DNA of 64,000 nt from Chloroflexi bacterium OLB13 (GTDB lineage: Bacteria > Chloroflexota > Anaerolineae > Aggregatilineales > Phototrophicaceae), in contig JZRA01000092.1 of NCBI GenBank assembly GCA_001567485.1, positions 1 to 64,000 on the forward strand, written 5' to 3'. Under the pieces are notes generated by a model, which was given only the letters and a program-made list of their open reading frames with translations, searched no databases and was not told the DNA's origin. This document shows, piece by piece, positions 8,613 through 17,098 of the stretch (position 1 is its first letter; each line of letters starts with the position of its first letter). The translations under genes were made by a program, and so were the position numbers.

Positions 8613-10933
8613 CGCTCCGTTTCGACGTAAAGATCCGTTCCATTCGTATAGAAGTGTAACGTGCCTTGCAGATCCGTGCGGAAAAACGGCACGTCGGGCA
8701 GCAGCCGCAGCACATCTGGATCTGGGTCGCCCAGCACATTTGCGCGGTCGGATTGCAGCGCAACAACGCGAGGCTGAACCGCGTCCAGAAAGTCTGCATC
8801 CAACCCGCGCGCCCCCCCGTGCATCGGCAGCAGCATGACCGTCGCCAGCGGCCACTCGCCGGCGGCCAGCAAATCACGCTGCGCCGCGGCGTTGGCATCA
8901 GACGGCAGCAAGAACGACATATCGCCGTATGTCACACGCAGCACCATAGCGACATCCGCGATGCCATCGTCGGCAGCTGGCACGCTGGCGGGGTGCAGTA
9001 CTTCGATGTACGCGCCATCGCCGAGGTCGATCATCCGCCCCGCCTCGATTGTCTGCGGAGGGTGAATCGCCGTGATCTCCGCCAGCTCGGCCCCGGCGTT
9101 GAACTGACCGTGATACAGGACGTGATCGACGTCATATCGGCGGAGCACGGCGGGAAGCGCGGAGATGTCGAACGGGTCGGGATGTGTCACGATCACGGCG
9201 TCGATGTGCCGGTCGTAGAATGCCATCCGCTGTCCGAGGGCCGTGAGTAATCGGCTTGGGTAACGGCCGCCATCGACCAACACCTGCGCGCCGTTCGGGG
9301 ACTGGATGAACACCGCGTGACTGTGCCCGACATCGAGCACCCATACATGCAAGTTGCCATCCGGCTGGCCTGAGATCACAGCGCCGGTGAGTCCGAGCAC
9401 AATTCCGAGCGCCGCCAGTCCGGTCAGAAGCACGCGGCGGCCGCGCAGTCGATCCAGCCAACCGGGGCGCGTCGCCGTGACCAACGACGACGTGACCGCC
9501 GCGCCGACGAGAATCAGCGGGATCACCGGGTGCACGCTGACCTCAAGGCTTGTTTGCGCCGCGGCCGAACGTTCGGCGACCGTTGTCATCCACGCCAGCG
9601 GCACAAGCAGGGCGCTTGCGACGAATGTTCCGAGAATCGGCAGCGCACCGACGACAATCAACACGAACCCTCCAATCAGGATGATAGACTGCAGCGGCAC
9701 GACCAGCAGGTTCGTAAGCAGCGTCGCCGCGGGAAATGTGCCGAACACAGAAGCCGAAATCGGCAGCGTGAGCACGGACGCCGAGATCGTCACCGTTCCA
9801 GCAGCAGCGAACATCCGTACGACGCTGAGCGACAGCGTGGCCGGCCGTTCTGGCAGCGTGAACGGCTCGACCGCCCGATCCAAGCGCGGTTGAATCACGG
9901 CGATCCCCAACATCGCCGCGAAGCTTAACTGAAAGCCGACATCGAACAACGTCCTCGGCGCCAACGCCGTGAGCACGACAGCGGCAAAACCGAGCGATAC
10001 GACGAGGTTGGACTGCCGGCGAAGCGCGTGACCGATCAGGACGAGCGCCGCCATCAATGCGGCACGGGCCGCCGACGCCGCGAAGCCGACCAGCGCTAGG
10101 TAGACGATCAACGCGCCGACGCCGAAGAGCACGGGCACAAGCGGACGCTGTGCACGGCGTATCCACGCCAGCGCGAAGCCCGCGACGAGCGTCATGTTGA
10201 AGCCGCTGACGGCGAGTAGGTGCGACAGGCCGGAGTCCGCGTAGGCGCTGCGTGTCGATGGCGCGATGTACTGCTCATTCCCGGTCACGACCGCCGTTAG
10301 AATCCCCGCGTGCGGCTCCGGCAGTAGTGACGTGAACAGCGCGCCGATCCTGTCGCGTAGGCCGGAGACCGCGTGTACTACGGGCGATCCGCCGCCGGTG
10401 GTCACAACCTCGACCTCGGAAACGCGATCCATCAGCGAGAACACGCCTTGCCGGCCGAGGAAATCCGCATAGTCGAAGCGGTCGAACGCCTGAGGCGCGC
10501 GCAGCCTTCCCGATACGCGCACAAGGTCGCCATACGCCACGCTGGCCGTGCTCGGCGCGTCAACCAGTACGATGCCGGACGTGGGCACGGGGACGCCGGA
10601 CACGTTGACGGTCTGCGCCTGAACACGCAGGCGGACAGACGCATCACGGCGATCCGGCGGCTCGATCACAGCGCCTTCAATCTGCACGCCTCCGCGTCCA
10701 TTGTACGCCGCAAGCGCGCTGCTGCGCGGCTCAAGCGACATACGCACGGCCCCCAACGCCATCACCGCGACAAGGGCGAAAAGCAGGCGCCAGTCACGCA
10801 CATGCCGATTGATCCACCCGGCCAGCACGCCGCCTGCGCAGATCAACAGCCAGAACGTCGTCGTCAGGGCGCTAAACTGCGATGCCGCCCATATCCCGGC
10901 CAACCACGCAAGCGCCACATACGCGAGCAGCAT
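8609..10933 (-). CDS. ComEC/Rec2-family DNA uptake channel protein, with degenerate MBL domain
   Basis: 774 residues. Order: two N-terminal membrane segments and a DUF4131-like OB region (to about 190), the Competence membrane domain with the hallmark HLLAVSGFNMTLVAG (about 235) and many helices to about 520, then a C-terminal metallo-beta-lactamase-like domain. ComEC is the inner-membrane channel for incoming single-stranded DNA in natural transformation. The C-terminal domain looks degenerate. The usual HxHxDH metal motif reads THPDPFDISAL near residue 585, and the usual GD(A/S)xL element reads GHSHAVF. The downstream phosphodiesterase overlaps by four bases. No other competence gene is in the window. 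Confidence 0.87.
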   Translation of the reverse strand: MLLAYVALAWLAGIWAASQFSALTTTFWLLICAGGVLAGWINRHVRDWRLLFALVAVMALGAVRMSLEPRSSALAAYNGRGGVQIEGAVIEPPDRRDASVRLRVQAQTVNVSGVPVPTSGIVLVDAPSTASVAYGDLVRVSGRLRAPQAFDRFDYADFLGRQGVFSLMDRVSEVEVVTTGGGSPVVHAVSGLRDRIGALFTSLLPEPHAGILTAVVTGNEQYIAPSTRSAYADSGLSHLLAVSGFNMTLVAGFALAWIRRAQRPLVPVLFGVGALIVYLALVGFAASAARAALMAALVLIGHALRRQSNLVVSLGFAAVVLTALAPRTLFDVGFQLSFAAMLGIAVIQPRLDRAVEPFTLPERPATLSLSVVRMFAAAGTVTISASVLTLPISASVFGTFPAATLLTNLLVVPLQSIILIGGFVLIVVGALPILGTFVASALLVPLAWMTTVAERSAAAQTSLEVSVHPVIPLILVGAAVTSSLVTATRPGWLDRLRGRRVLLTGLAALGIVLGLTGAVISGQPDGNLHVWVLDVGHSHAVFIQSPNGAQVLVDGGRYPSRLLTALGQRMAFYDRHIDAVIVTHPDPFDISALPAVLRRYDVDHVLYHGQFNAGAELAEITAIHPPQTIEAGRMIDLGDGAYIEVLHPASVPAADDGIADVAMVLRVTYGDMSFLLPSDANAAAQRDLLAAGEWPLATVMLLPMHGGARGLDADFLDAVQPRVVALQSDRANVLGDPDPDVLRLLPDVPFFRTDLQGTLHFYTNGTDLYVETER

Positions 10934-10938
10934 ACGGC

Positions 10939-12183
10939 CTAATCAGCTGTGGAAAGGCGGTGGGCCGCCCACGCGATAATCTCATCCGCGACCTCGGACT
11001 TGCTCATCAGCGCCAGTGGGTGGATATCGCCATCTGCTGACAACAGCGTCACGCGGTTGGTATCCACGGCAAAACCGGCGTCGCCAGCCGTGATGTCGTT
11101 CGCAACGATCAGGTCAAGCCCCTTGCGCGCGAGTTTCGACCGGGCGTTGGCGATCAGGTCTTGGCTCTCGGCCGCGAACCCGATGACGACCTTCGGCGTA
11201 TGGCGCACTTCTCGCAGGCGGCGGATTTCCATGAGGATGTCCTGCGTCTGCTCCATGTCGAGTGTGAGACCAGATGTCCCGCCGGGCTTCTTGATCTTCT
11301 CGGCCTGCACAATCCGAGGCCGGTAATCAGCGACGGCGGCGGCCATGACGAGCACATCCGTCGCCGGCGCATGTTCCAGCACGGCGTCGAGCATCTGCTG
11401 GGCGGTCGATACAGCAACCAGTGCGGCGCCTGATGGCACGGGGAGATCGGCCGTACTGATGAGCGTCACATCCGCGCCCGCGTCGAGCGCGGCTTGCGCC
11501 AGCGCATAGCCCTGTTTGCCGCTCGACCGGTTCGACACATACCGCACTGGATCAATGGGTTCGCGTGTGCCGCCCGCCGTCACGACGACTTTTCGGCCTG
11601 CCAGCGGCCCCGCCCGCCCCAACAGCCGCCGAATATGGCCGATCAGCGCCGGCGTCTCTGGAAGCCGGCCCTTGCCCACCAGCCCGGAGGCGAATCGCCC
11701 GGTCTCCGGCTCGACGATCCACACCCCACGCTCGGTCAGCACGCGCAGGTTGGTCTGCACCGCGTCGTGCATGTACATCCCGCCGTCCATCGCGGGAGCA
11801 ATCAGCAGCGGCGCACGCGACGCCAGCGCAGTGACCGAAAGCAGATCATCTGCGAGGCCCACCGCGAGCTTGGCGATTGTGTTGGCCGTGGCCGGCGCGA
11901 TAACCAGTGCGTCCGCGCTCTCGCCGAGGCCGACGTGCGCTATGTGCGTCGGCAGGCCACCAGACGATTCAGCACGCCACATGTTCGTGTATACGGGCCG
12001 GCCCGTGACCGACTGGAACGCCAGCGGTGTCACGAACTGCTGGGCGGCGTCGGTCATAATCGTATCGACCAGCGCACCCATTTGTGTGAGTTTGCTGGCA
12101 AGATCAACGCTCTTGTACGCCGCTATGCTGCCGGACACGCCGAGCACGATCCTGCGTTCGCGCAGCACCGCCAGACTCAACAT
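10939..12183 (-). CDS. coaBC: bifunctional phosphopantothenoylcysteine decarboxylase / phosphopantothenate-cysteine ligase
   Basis: Catalyses two steps of coenzyme A synthesis. The N-terminal flavoprotein CoaC domain (about 10-180) has GVSGSIAAYK and the catalytic His80 region THIAH. The C-terminal CoaB ligase domain (about 190-414) has VTAGGTREPIDPVR, SNRSSGKQG and AAVADYRP. Two CoaC positions differ from the well-studied enzymes: the PAMN motif reads PAMD (Asp133), and the mobile-loop cysteine in ACG is Ser166 (FASGLVGKGR). ATG 12183 was chosen because GAGG lies about ten bases upstream and it starts close to the first strand. coaD lies elsewhere in the window (23.4 kb). Confidence 0.9.
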   Translation of the reverse strand: MLSLAVLRERRIVLGVSGSIAAYKSVDLASKLTQMGALVDTIMTDAAQQFVTPLAFQSVTGRPVYTNMWRAESSGGLPTHIAHVGLGESADALVIAPATANTIAKLAVGLADDLLSVTALASRAPLLIAPAMDGGMYMHDAVQTNLRVLTERGVWIVEPETGRFASGLVGKGRLPETPALIGHIRRLLGRAGPLAGRKVVVTAGGTREPIDPVRYVSNRSSGKQGYALAQAALDAGADVTLISTADLPVPSGAALVAVSTAQQMLDAVLEHAPATDVLVMAAAVADYRPRIVQAEKIKKPGGTSGLTLDMEQTQDILMEIRRLREVRHTPKVVIGFAAESQDLIANARSKLARKGLDLIVANDITAGDAGFAVDTNRVTLLSADGDIHPLALMSKSEVADEIIAWAAHRLSTAD

Positions 12184-12292
12184 GGTTATCGACCTCGCCA
12201 ATGACGACCGGGCAGACATCCGACGATGTCCGCGCGGTCAGTCTACCTAATCGCTGGGGGCCGCGCCACGCACCCGGAGAAGCGAGCGGTCG

Positions 12293-13441
12293 CTAAACAC
12301 GTTCATCCGCGGTATCCCGATAAAGCGCGCGATATGCCAGCACAGTTTCTCTTGCGACGGACTGCTGCGTGAAGTGTTCGATCACACGCATCCGGCCCTT
12401 TTCCGCCAGCTGCTGGCCGCGTTCGGGTAGGTCGATGAGCGATTGGATCGCATCGCGCAGGGCGGACACAGAACCCTCAGGGACGATGATCCCCCCATCC
12501 CCCACGACCGACGGGATCGCGCCGCTGTCCGCGCCGATCACCGGCACGCCGGACGCCATCGCCTCGACCAGCACCCGGCCGAACTGTTCCTTCCAATTCG
12601 GGCGGGTCAACGACGGCAGCGCGAGCACGTCGATACTGTGATACAGGCGTGGCATCTCGGTTGACGGCACCTGCGGGCGAAACTCCACGCGGTCAGCGAT
12701 GTGCAGCGACGCGGCCATCGCTTTCAGCCGGTCAAGTTCCGGGCCGCCGCCGACGATCAACGCTCGCCAAGCGCCGGTCAATTGGGCGAGCGCGTCGAGC
12801 AAGACGTGCACCCCCTTTTCAACGACCAGTCGGCCGAAGTAACCGATGACGAAAGGATGATCCGCAGTGCGCGGCTCAGGCTTGGGACGGAACAACTCAG
12901 GGTCGGTTCCGAACTGCGGGATCGTGCGTATTGGCCCGGAATACCCCTTCGCACGCCACACATCGGCGGCGCTGTCCGTCCCCGCGATGAGCAGATCGCA
13001 GCGCGCCAAGGCCCATCGCTCTCCCCACGAAAACGGCGGCGGATAGTGACGCAGCAGATTCTGCCAGCTGAATATCACGACTTTGGCGCCGATTCGACGC
13101 GCGTGCCAGATCGCCTGCCACGTCGCCGCGTTATATGGCTCCTCGTCGATGTGAACCAGATCGGGCTTCAGATCCGCAAAAAGCCGACCCAGTCCGCGAT
13201 ACACGTGCAGATGAAAGTTCCCGTTGAACCGGATCGGCAGCACGCGCAGGTCATAGCCGCCCACATACACGCGTTCGAGAGCTTGCTCGCCACGCTCGTC
13301 ACGCCACGCCGGCGGCACGGCCACGGTCAGGTCAATCCCTAGCCGGGCAATATCCTCAAGTTTCTTTTGATAGATCCCGACGACACACGCTTTGGAGATC
13401 ATCAGCACGCGCAGCGGCCGGTGTGAGGGTCGTTCAGTCAT
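12293..13441 (-). CDS. GT4-family glycosyltransferase
   Basis: A 382-residue GT-B retaining glycosyltransferase. The N-terminal acceptor domain starts RPLRVLMISK. The C-terminal nucleotide-sugar domain has GYFGRLVVEKGVHVLLDA and the EX7E-type motif EQFGRVLVEAMASGVPV, followed by ADSGAIPSVVGDGG. ATG 13441 overlaps the end of the biotin carboxylase gene by eight bases, implying translational coupling, although the two functions are unrelated. Probably cytoplasmic, acting on lipid-linked or polysaccharide acceptors. Donor and acceptor are not evident. Confidence 0.85.
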   Translation of the reverse strand: MTERPSHRPLRVLMISKACVVGIYQKKLEDIARLGIDLTVAVPPAWRDERGEQALERVYVGGYDLRVLPIRFNGNFHLHVYRGLGRLFADLKPDLVHIDEEPYNAATWQAIWHARRIGAKVVIFSWQNLLRHYPPPFSWGERWALARCDLLIAGTDSAADVWRAKGYSGPIRTIPQFGTDPELFRPKPEPRTADHPFVIGYFGRLVVEKGVHVLLDALAQLTGAWRALIVGGGPELDRLKAMAASLHIADRVEFRPQVPSTEMPRLYHSIDVLALPSLTRPNWKEQFGRVLVEAMASGVPVIGADSGAIPSVVGDGGIIVPEGSVSALRDAIQSLIDLPERGQQLAEKGRMRVIEHFTQQSVARETVLAYRALYRDTADERV

Positions 13442-14930
13442 GCAACCTGAATCCATCCGGCCGCGCCCATGGCGAATACGGATCGCGCTGCGAAGCGGCC
13501 GCATCAACCGGCGCCGATGCCCCGGCCTCGCTCAACGCCAAGGCGATCAGCACGGCCGCATCGACCCCGGATTCAGGGTCGTCGATCAAGTCTCCCAGAT
13601 TCGCATCGACATACGTGGTATCAATCTCGCCGGCGGCGAATACCGGGTCGTCCAGCAGACGAATCAGAAAGCGGACATTGGTCGTCACGCCCAGCACCAC
13701 CATCTGTCGCAGGGCGTGAAGGAGCTTTCTGCGTGCGCCGTCCCGTGTCGGGGCATACGCGATGATCTTCGCGATCATCGGGTCGTAATGAATCGTGACC
13801 GCATCGCCGGCGCGCACCCCACTGTCTATACGGATGCCCGGCCCGGCGGGCATGTCGAGCGTGTGCAGTGTGCCAATCGACGGTAGGAAACTGCGCTGCG
13901 CATCTTCGGCATACACGCGGCACTCGATGGCGTGTCCGCGCTGCGTCACATCCGACTGCTCGAATGGGATCGGCAGCCCCCCGGCGATGAGGAACTGCAG
14001 CTCCACCAAGTCGAGGCCGGTCACGCTCTCGGTGACGGGATGCTCGACCTGAAGCCGGGTGTTCATCTCCAGAAAATAGAACTGCCCATCTTGCGATGCG
14101 ATAAACTCGACGGTGCCGGCATTGACGTACCCGACGGCCTGCGCAGCGCGCACAGCCGCCATGCAGATTTCCTCCCGCTGCTGTGCATTCAGCATCGGTG
14201 ACGGGGACTCCTCGACGATCTTCTGGTGACGGCGCTGGGCGCTGCACTCCCGGTCGAACAGATGCACCGTCTTGCCGTGACGATCCGCCAGCACCTGTAC
14301 CTCGATGTGCCGGCCGCGCTCGATGTACCGTTCGAGGAACACGCGTGGATCGCCGAACGCCTTCTCTGCCTCCCGACTCGCGGACGACAACCCGGCCTCC
14401 AGATCTTCCGGCCGCCAAGCGATCCGAATCCCTTTGCCTCCCCCGCCGCCCGCCGCTTTAATCATCAGCGGAAAGCCGATTCGCTGGGCCGCGGTGAGAT
14501 AGTCGGCGTCTCTGACGTCCTCAGGCTGATAACCGGGTACGACCGGAACTCCCGCCGCCTCCATGATGCGCCGCGCCGCGGTCTTGACGCCCATCGCGCG
14601 AATCGCGGCCGGTGGCGGGCCAACCCACGTCAGCCCGGCCGCGAGCACGGCTTCGGCGAAATCCGGGCTTTCACTGAGAAACCCATATCCCGGATGCACA
14701 CAGTCACACCCGGTCGACCGCGCCGCGTCGATCAGCCGCTCAATAGCAAGATAGCTTTCGGCTGGTGACGGCGGCCCCAGCTCGACGGCATGATCCGCGA
14801 GTTCCACATGAAGCGCGTGCCGGTCGGCTGTCGAATACACCGCCGTCGCCGCGATTCCGAGGGCGTGACATGCGCGGATGATACGCACGGCGATCTCCCC
14901 ACGGTTGGCAACCAAACAGTGTTTTAGCAC
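13434..14930 (-). CDS. biotin carboxylase subunit of an acyl-CoA carboxylase
   Basis: 498 residues. Carboxylates the biotin of a carrier protein using ATP and bicarbonate. Biotin carboxylase N-domain (LVANRGEIAVRIIRA), ATP-grasp with the glycine-rich loop KAAGGGGGKGIR, HIEVQVLAD, the signature ECSAQRRHQKIVEESP and FLEMNTRLQVEHPVTE, then the C-domain (YDPMIAKIIAY). It resembles the alpha subunit of propionyl- or methylcrotonyl-CoA carboxylase, but stops at SPWARPDGFRLHD, where those proteins would enter the BT and biotin-carrier domains. So it has no biotinyl domain of its own. The start is GTG 14930 with AGGAG about six bases upstream. No carboxyltransferase gene is nearby. Confidence 0.9.
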   Translation of the reverse strand: MLKHCLVANRGEIAVRIIRACHALGIAATAVYSTADRHALHVELADHAVELGPPSPAESYLAIERLIDAARSTGCDCVHPGYGFLSESPDFAEAVLAAGLTWVGPPPAAIRAMGVKTAARRIMEAAGVPVVPGYQPEDVRDADYLTAAQRIGFPLMIKAAGGGGGKGIRIAWRPEDLEAGLSSASREAEKAFGDPRVFLERYIERGRHIEVQVLADRHGKTVHLFDRECSAQRRHQKIVEESPSPMLNAQQREEICMAAVRAAQAVGYVNAGTVEFIASQDGQFYFLEMNTRLQVEHPVTESVTGLDLVELQFLIAGGLPIPFEQSDVTQRGHAIECRVYAEDAQRSFLPSIGTLHTLDMPAGPGIRIDSGVRAGDAVTIHYDPMIAKIIAYAPTRDGARRKLLHALRQMVVLGVTTNVRFLIRLLDDPVFAAGEIDTTYVDANLGDLIDDPESGVDAAVLIALALSEAGASAPVDAAASQRDPYSPWARPDGFRLHD

Positions 14931-14967
14931 GGTGTCTCCTTACCGGCGCGGGCCGGTCGCATGACAG

Positions 14968-15945
14968 CTAGTTGGACGCGTTCCGCGCCGGCTTGTTCTG
15001 CAAGATCTCCTCAATGGCCGCGTCAAGCTCCGACGTGATCGTGACATCGAGCGCCTTGAGGTTCTCATAGATATGATCCGGTTTGGTCGCCCCGGTGATC
15101 ACACTTGAGACCGCGCGGTGCTTCATCGCCCACGCGAGGGCCAGCGCAGCCATTGACACACCGGCCTCAGCGGCTAGCGCGGTCAATTTGCGAACACGGT
15201 CGATGCGATCTTCCGTGATCTGCTTGGCGAACCAATCCGGGTCGGCGCTCGCGCCACGACTGCCCGCAGGGATTCCCTCGTTGTACTTACCCGTCAGGAC
15301 GCCCTGCGCCAGCGGACTCCACACCACCAGCCCGATCCCATACTTATCGCACACACCTTCCAGCTCGCCTTCGACCTGCTCACGATCCAGCATGTTGTAA
15401 AGCGGCTGTTCGGTGACTGGCGCATATCCGTTGGTGGCATGGGCGTGACCGACAGCCTCCTCGACGGCGGCCGCAGACCACATGCTCGTGCCCCAATACA
15501 GGATCTTGCCCTGCGTGATGAGGTCGCTAATCGCGCGGACCGTCTCGTCAGTCGGCGTCTGCTCGTCGTAGCGATGGCAGAAAAACAGGTCGAGATAGTC
15601 CATATCAAAGCGCTTCAGGGACTTCTCAACCGACTCCATGATGTGCTTGCGGCTCAGCCCACGATCGTTGACGTCTTCGCTCATCCCCCAGTACGCCTTC
15701 GTGCTGATTACGAGGTGCGACCGGTTGTAGCGTTTGATCGCTTTACCGACGACTTTCTCGGCCTCGCCGCGTGCGTAGATGTCGGCAACGTCAATGAAGT
15801 TGATCCCACTCTCGATCGCAGTATGAAGACAAGCGATGGCGGTGTCGTCTTCGACGCGGCTGCTGCCGTAGGTCAGCCACGCCCCAATACTCAGTGCGCT
15901 CACCTTCAGGCCCGTTCGGCCCAGCCTCCGATACTGCATCGCCAT
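14968..15945 (-). CDS. aldo/keto reductase (Kv-beta-like / YghZ-like)
   Basis: 325-residue (beta/alpha)8 NADPH-dependent oxidoreductase. The catalytic tetrad is visible: Asp in FIDVADIYARG with Tyr in the same motif, Lys in ISTKAYWG and His in LFFCHRYDEQTP. The C-terminal cofactor segment SSVITGATKPDHIYENLKA fits the potassium-channel beta-subunit-like AKR group. AAAGGGG precedes the ATG by about six bases. A TATACT box on the minus strand about 50 bases upstream, near 15992-15997, could be the -10 element. Divergent from rpe. Confidence 0.88.
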   Translation of the reverse strand: MAMQYRRLGRTGLKVSALSIGAWLTYGSSRVEDDTAIACLHTAIESGINFIDVADIYARGEAEKVVGKAIKRYNRSHLVISTKAYWGMSEDVNDRGLSRKHIMESVEKSLKRFDMDYLDLFFCHRYDEQTPTDETVRAISDLITQGKILYWGTSMWSAAAVEEAVGHAHATNGYAPVTEQPLYNMLDREQVEGELEGVCDKYGIGLVVWSPLAQGVLTGKYNEGIPAGSRGASADPDWFAKQITEDRIDRVRKLTALAAEAGVSMAALALAWAMKHRAVSSVITGATKPDHIYENLKALDVTITSELDAAIEEILQNKPARNASN

Positions 15946-16079
15946 TTTGAATCCCCTTTAGATCGACACTTTACGCTTTCTGATCGCCGAGAGTATAACG
16001 TAAGGCGGTAACGCAACGAACGGTGTTCACCAATTGTTATATTATTGGGAACACTTGACGGATCACCGGACATCTAACA

Positions 16080-16751
16080 TTGGCTCCACCCAAGATCGTT
16101 CCTTCACTACTTTCGGCGGATTTCACGCAGCTTGGCTTGCAGGTCTCAGAATGTGAATACGCCGGCGCCGACTGGCTGCACCTCGACGTCATGGACGGCC
16201 GTTTCGTCCCGAACATCACGTTCGGCCCGATGATCGTCGAGGCGGTGCGGCGCGCCACGCAAATCCCGCTCGACGTGCATTTGATGATCGTCGAGCCAGA
16301 GCGTTACGTCGAGGATTTCATCAAGGCCGGCGCCGACCACGTCACAGTGCATGTCGAGGCATCCCCCCACTTGCATCGCACGCTTCAGATGATCCGCGAA
16401 CTGGGCGCAAAAGCCGGCATCGCGCTCAATCCACATACACCGGTCGTCGCGATCGAAGAGGTGCTTGAGAGCGCCGACATCGTGCTGGTGATGACGGTTA
16501 ATCCGGGGTTCGGGGGGCAGCGGCTCATCGAGCCGACGCTCGGCAAGATGCAGCAGCTAGCCGACATGGCGTCGCGCCGGGGCCTATCGCTTGAGGTCGG
16601 CGCCGATGGTGGCATAAACCGGGAGACGGCACATCGCGCAGCAAGCGCGGGCGCGTCGTATCTCGTCGCCGGAAACGCGATTTTCCGCGACCCGACCGGG
16701 ATTGCGAGCGCGCTGGATTCGCTGCGGCGCGCGGCTTCAGGCGGCGCATGA
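16080..16751 (+). CDS. rpe: ribulose-phosphate 3-epimerase
   Basis: Interconverts ribulose-5-phosphate and xylulose-5-phosphate (pentose phosphate and Calvin-type pathways). 223 residues, family length. Signatures: KIVPSLLSADF at the N-terminus, WLHLDVMDGRFVPNITFGP with metal/catalytic His and Asp, LDVHLMIVEP, MTVNPGFGGQ and the phosphate-binding EVGADGGIN. The start codon is TTG at 16080; no ATG or GTG lies in a sensible position and the ribosome site is weak. Position next to rpmB matches a cluster known from Firmicutes (rpe ... rpmB ... fakA ... recG). Confidence 0.92.
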   Translation: MAPPKIVPSLLSADFTQLGLQVSECEYAGADWLHLDVMDGRFVPNITFGPMIVEAVRRATQIPLDVHLMIVEPERYVEDFIKAGADHVTVHVEASPHLHRTLQMIRELGAKAGIALNPHTPVVAIEEVLESADIVLVMTVNPGFGGQRLIEPTLGKMQQLADMASRRGLSLEVGADGGINRETAHRAASAGASYLVAGNAIFRDPTGIASALDSLRRAASGGA

Positions 16752-16760
16752 TGACAAACG

Positions 16761-16784
16761 AAAAAGCCGGACAAGCCGGCTTTC
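16761..16784. terminator. bidirectional terminator between rpe and rpmB
   Basis: Eight-base-pair perfect stem (AAAGCCGG at 16763-16770 and CCGGCTTT at 16776-16783) with a five-base loop. A-rich on one side and T-rich on the other, in the 59-base gap between convergent rpe and rpmB, so it can serve both. Confidence 0.8.
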
Positions 16785-16810
16785 ACGTATCCCTTGTGGT
16801 GTCGAACGCG

Positions 16811-16993
16811 TTACGCGCCCTTCGCCATCGCCTTAATGCACTTGGTGCACATCGTCTTGCGAACGAAAACGCCGCCCTCTTTGACCTTCACGACCTGAAG
16901 ATTGGGGCTGAATTTGCGCCTCGTCGCATGCATTGAGAAGCTGCGGGAGTTGCCAAACTGCGGCTTTTTCCCGCAAACTGCGCAGATAGCCAT
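16811..16993 (-). CDS. rpmB: 50S ribosomal protein L28
   Basis: 60 residues, complete. MAICAVCGKKPQFGN, then HATRRKFSPNLQ and VRKTMCTKCIKA are the L28 core. Two CxxC pairs (CAVC and CTKC) make this the zinc-binding C+ form. ATG 16993. Transcribed away from fakA, sharing a short divergent region of about 100 bases. The same adjacency (rpmB beside fakA) is conserved in many Gram-positive bacteria. Confidence 0.95.
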   Translation of the reverse strand: MAICAVCGKKPQFGNSRSFSMHATRRKFSPNLQVVKVKEGGVFVRKTMCTKCIKAMAKGA

Positions 16994-17011
16994 AGGAGTT
17001 TACCCGTACTT

Positions 17012-17041
17012 TTGCCGATACCGATTAGAAAATGCTACCAT
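17012..17041 (+). promoter_or_regulatory. possible sigma70-type promoter for fakA
   Basis: TTGCCG (17012-17017) and TACCAT (17036-17041) are separated by 18 bases, about 60 bases before the fakA start. Both hexamers are imperfect, so this is tentative. Confidence 0.35.
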
Positions 17042-17098
17042 AGCCCATTGAACGAATTCAAGGTACGATCCGCCCGCCGCGGATCGCGAGGTGCACCA

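Noticed and set aside
15946-16079. Promoter for rpe in the divergent gap with the aldo/keto reductase
   Set aside because: AT-rich TTATATTATT is present, but no -35/-10 pair with acceptable spacing could be defined.
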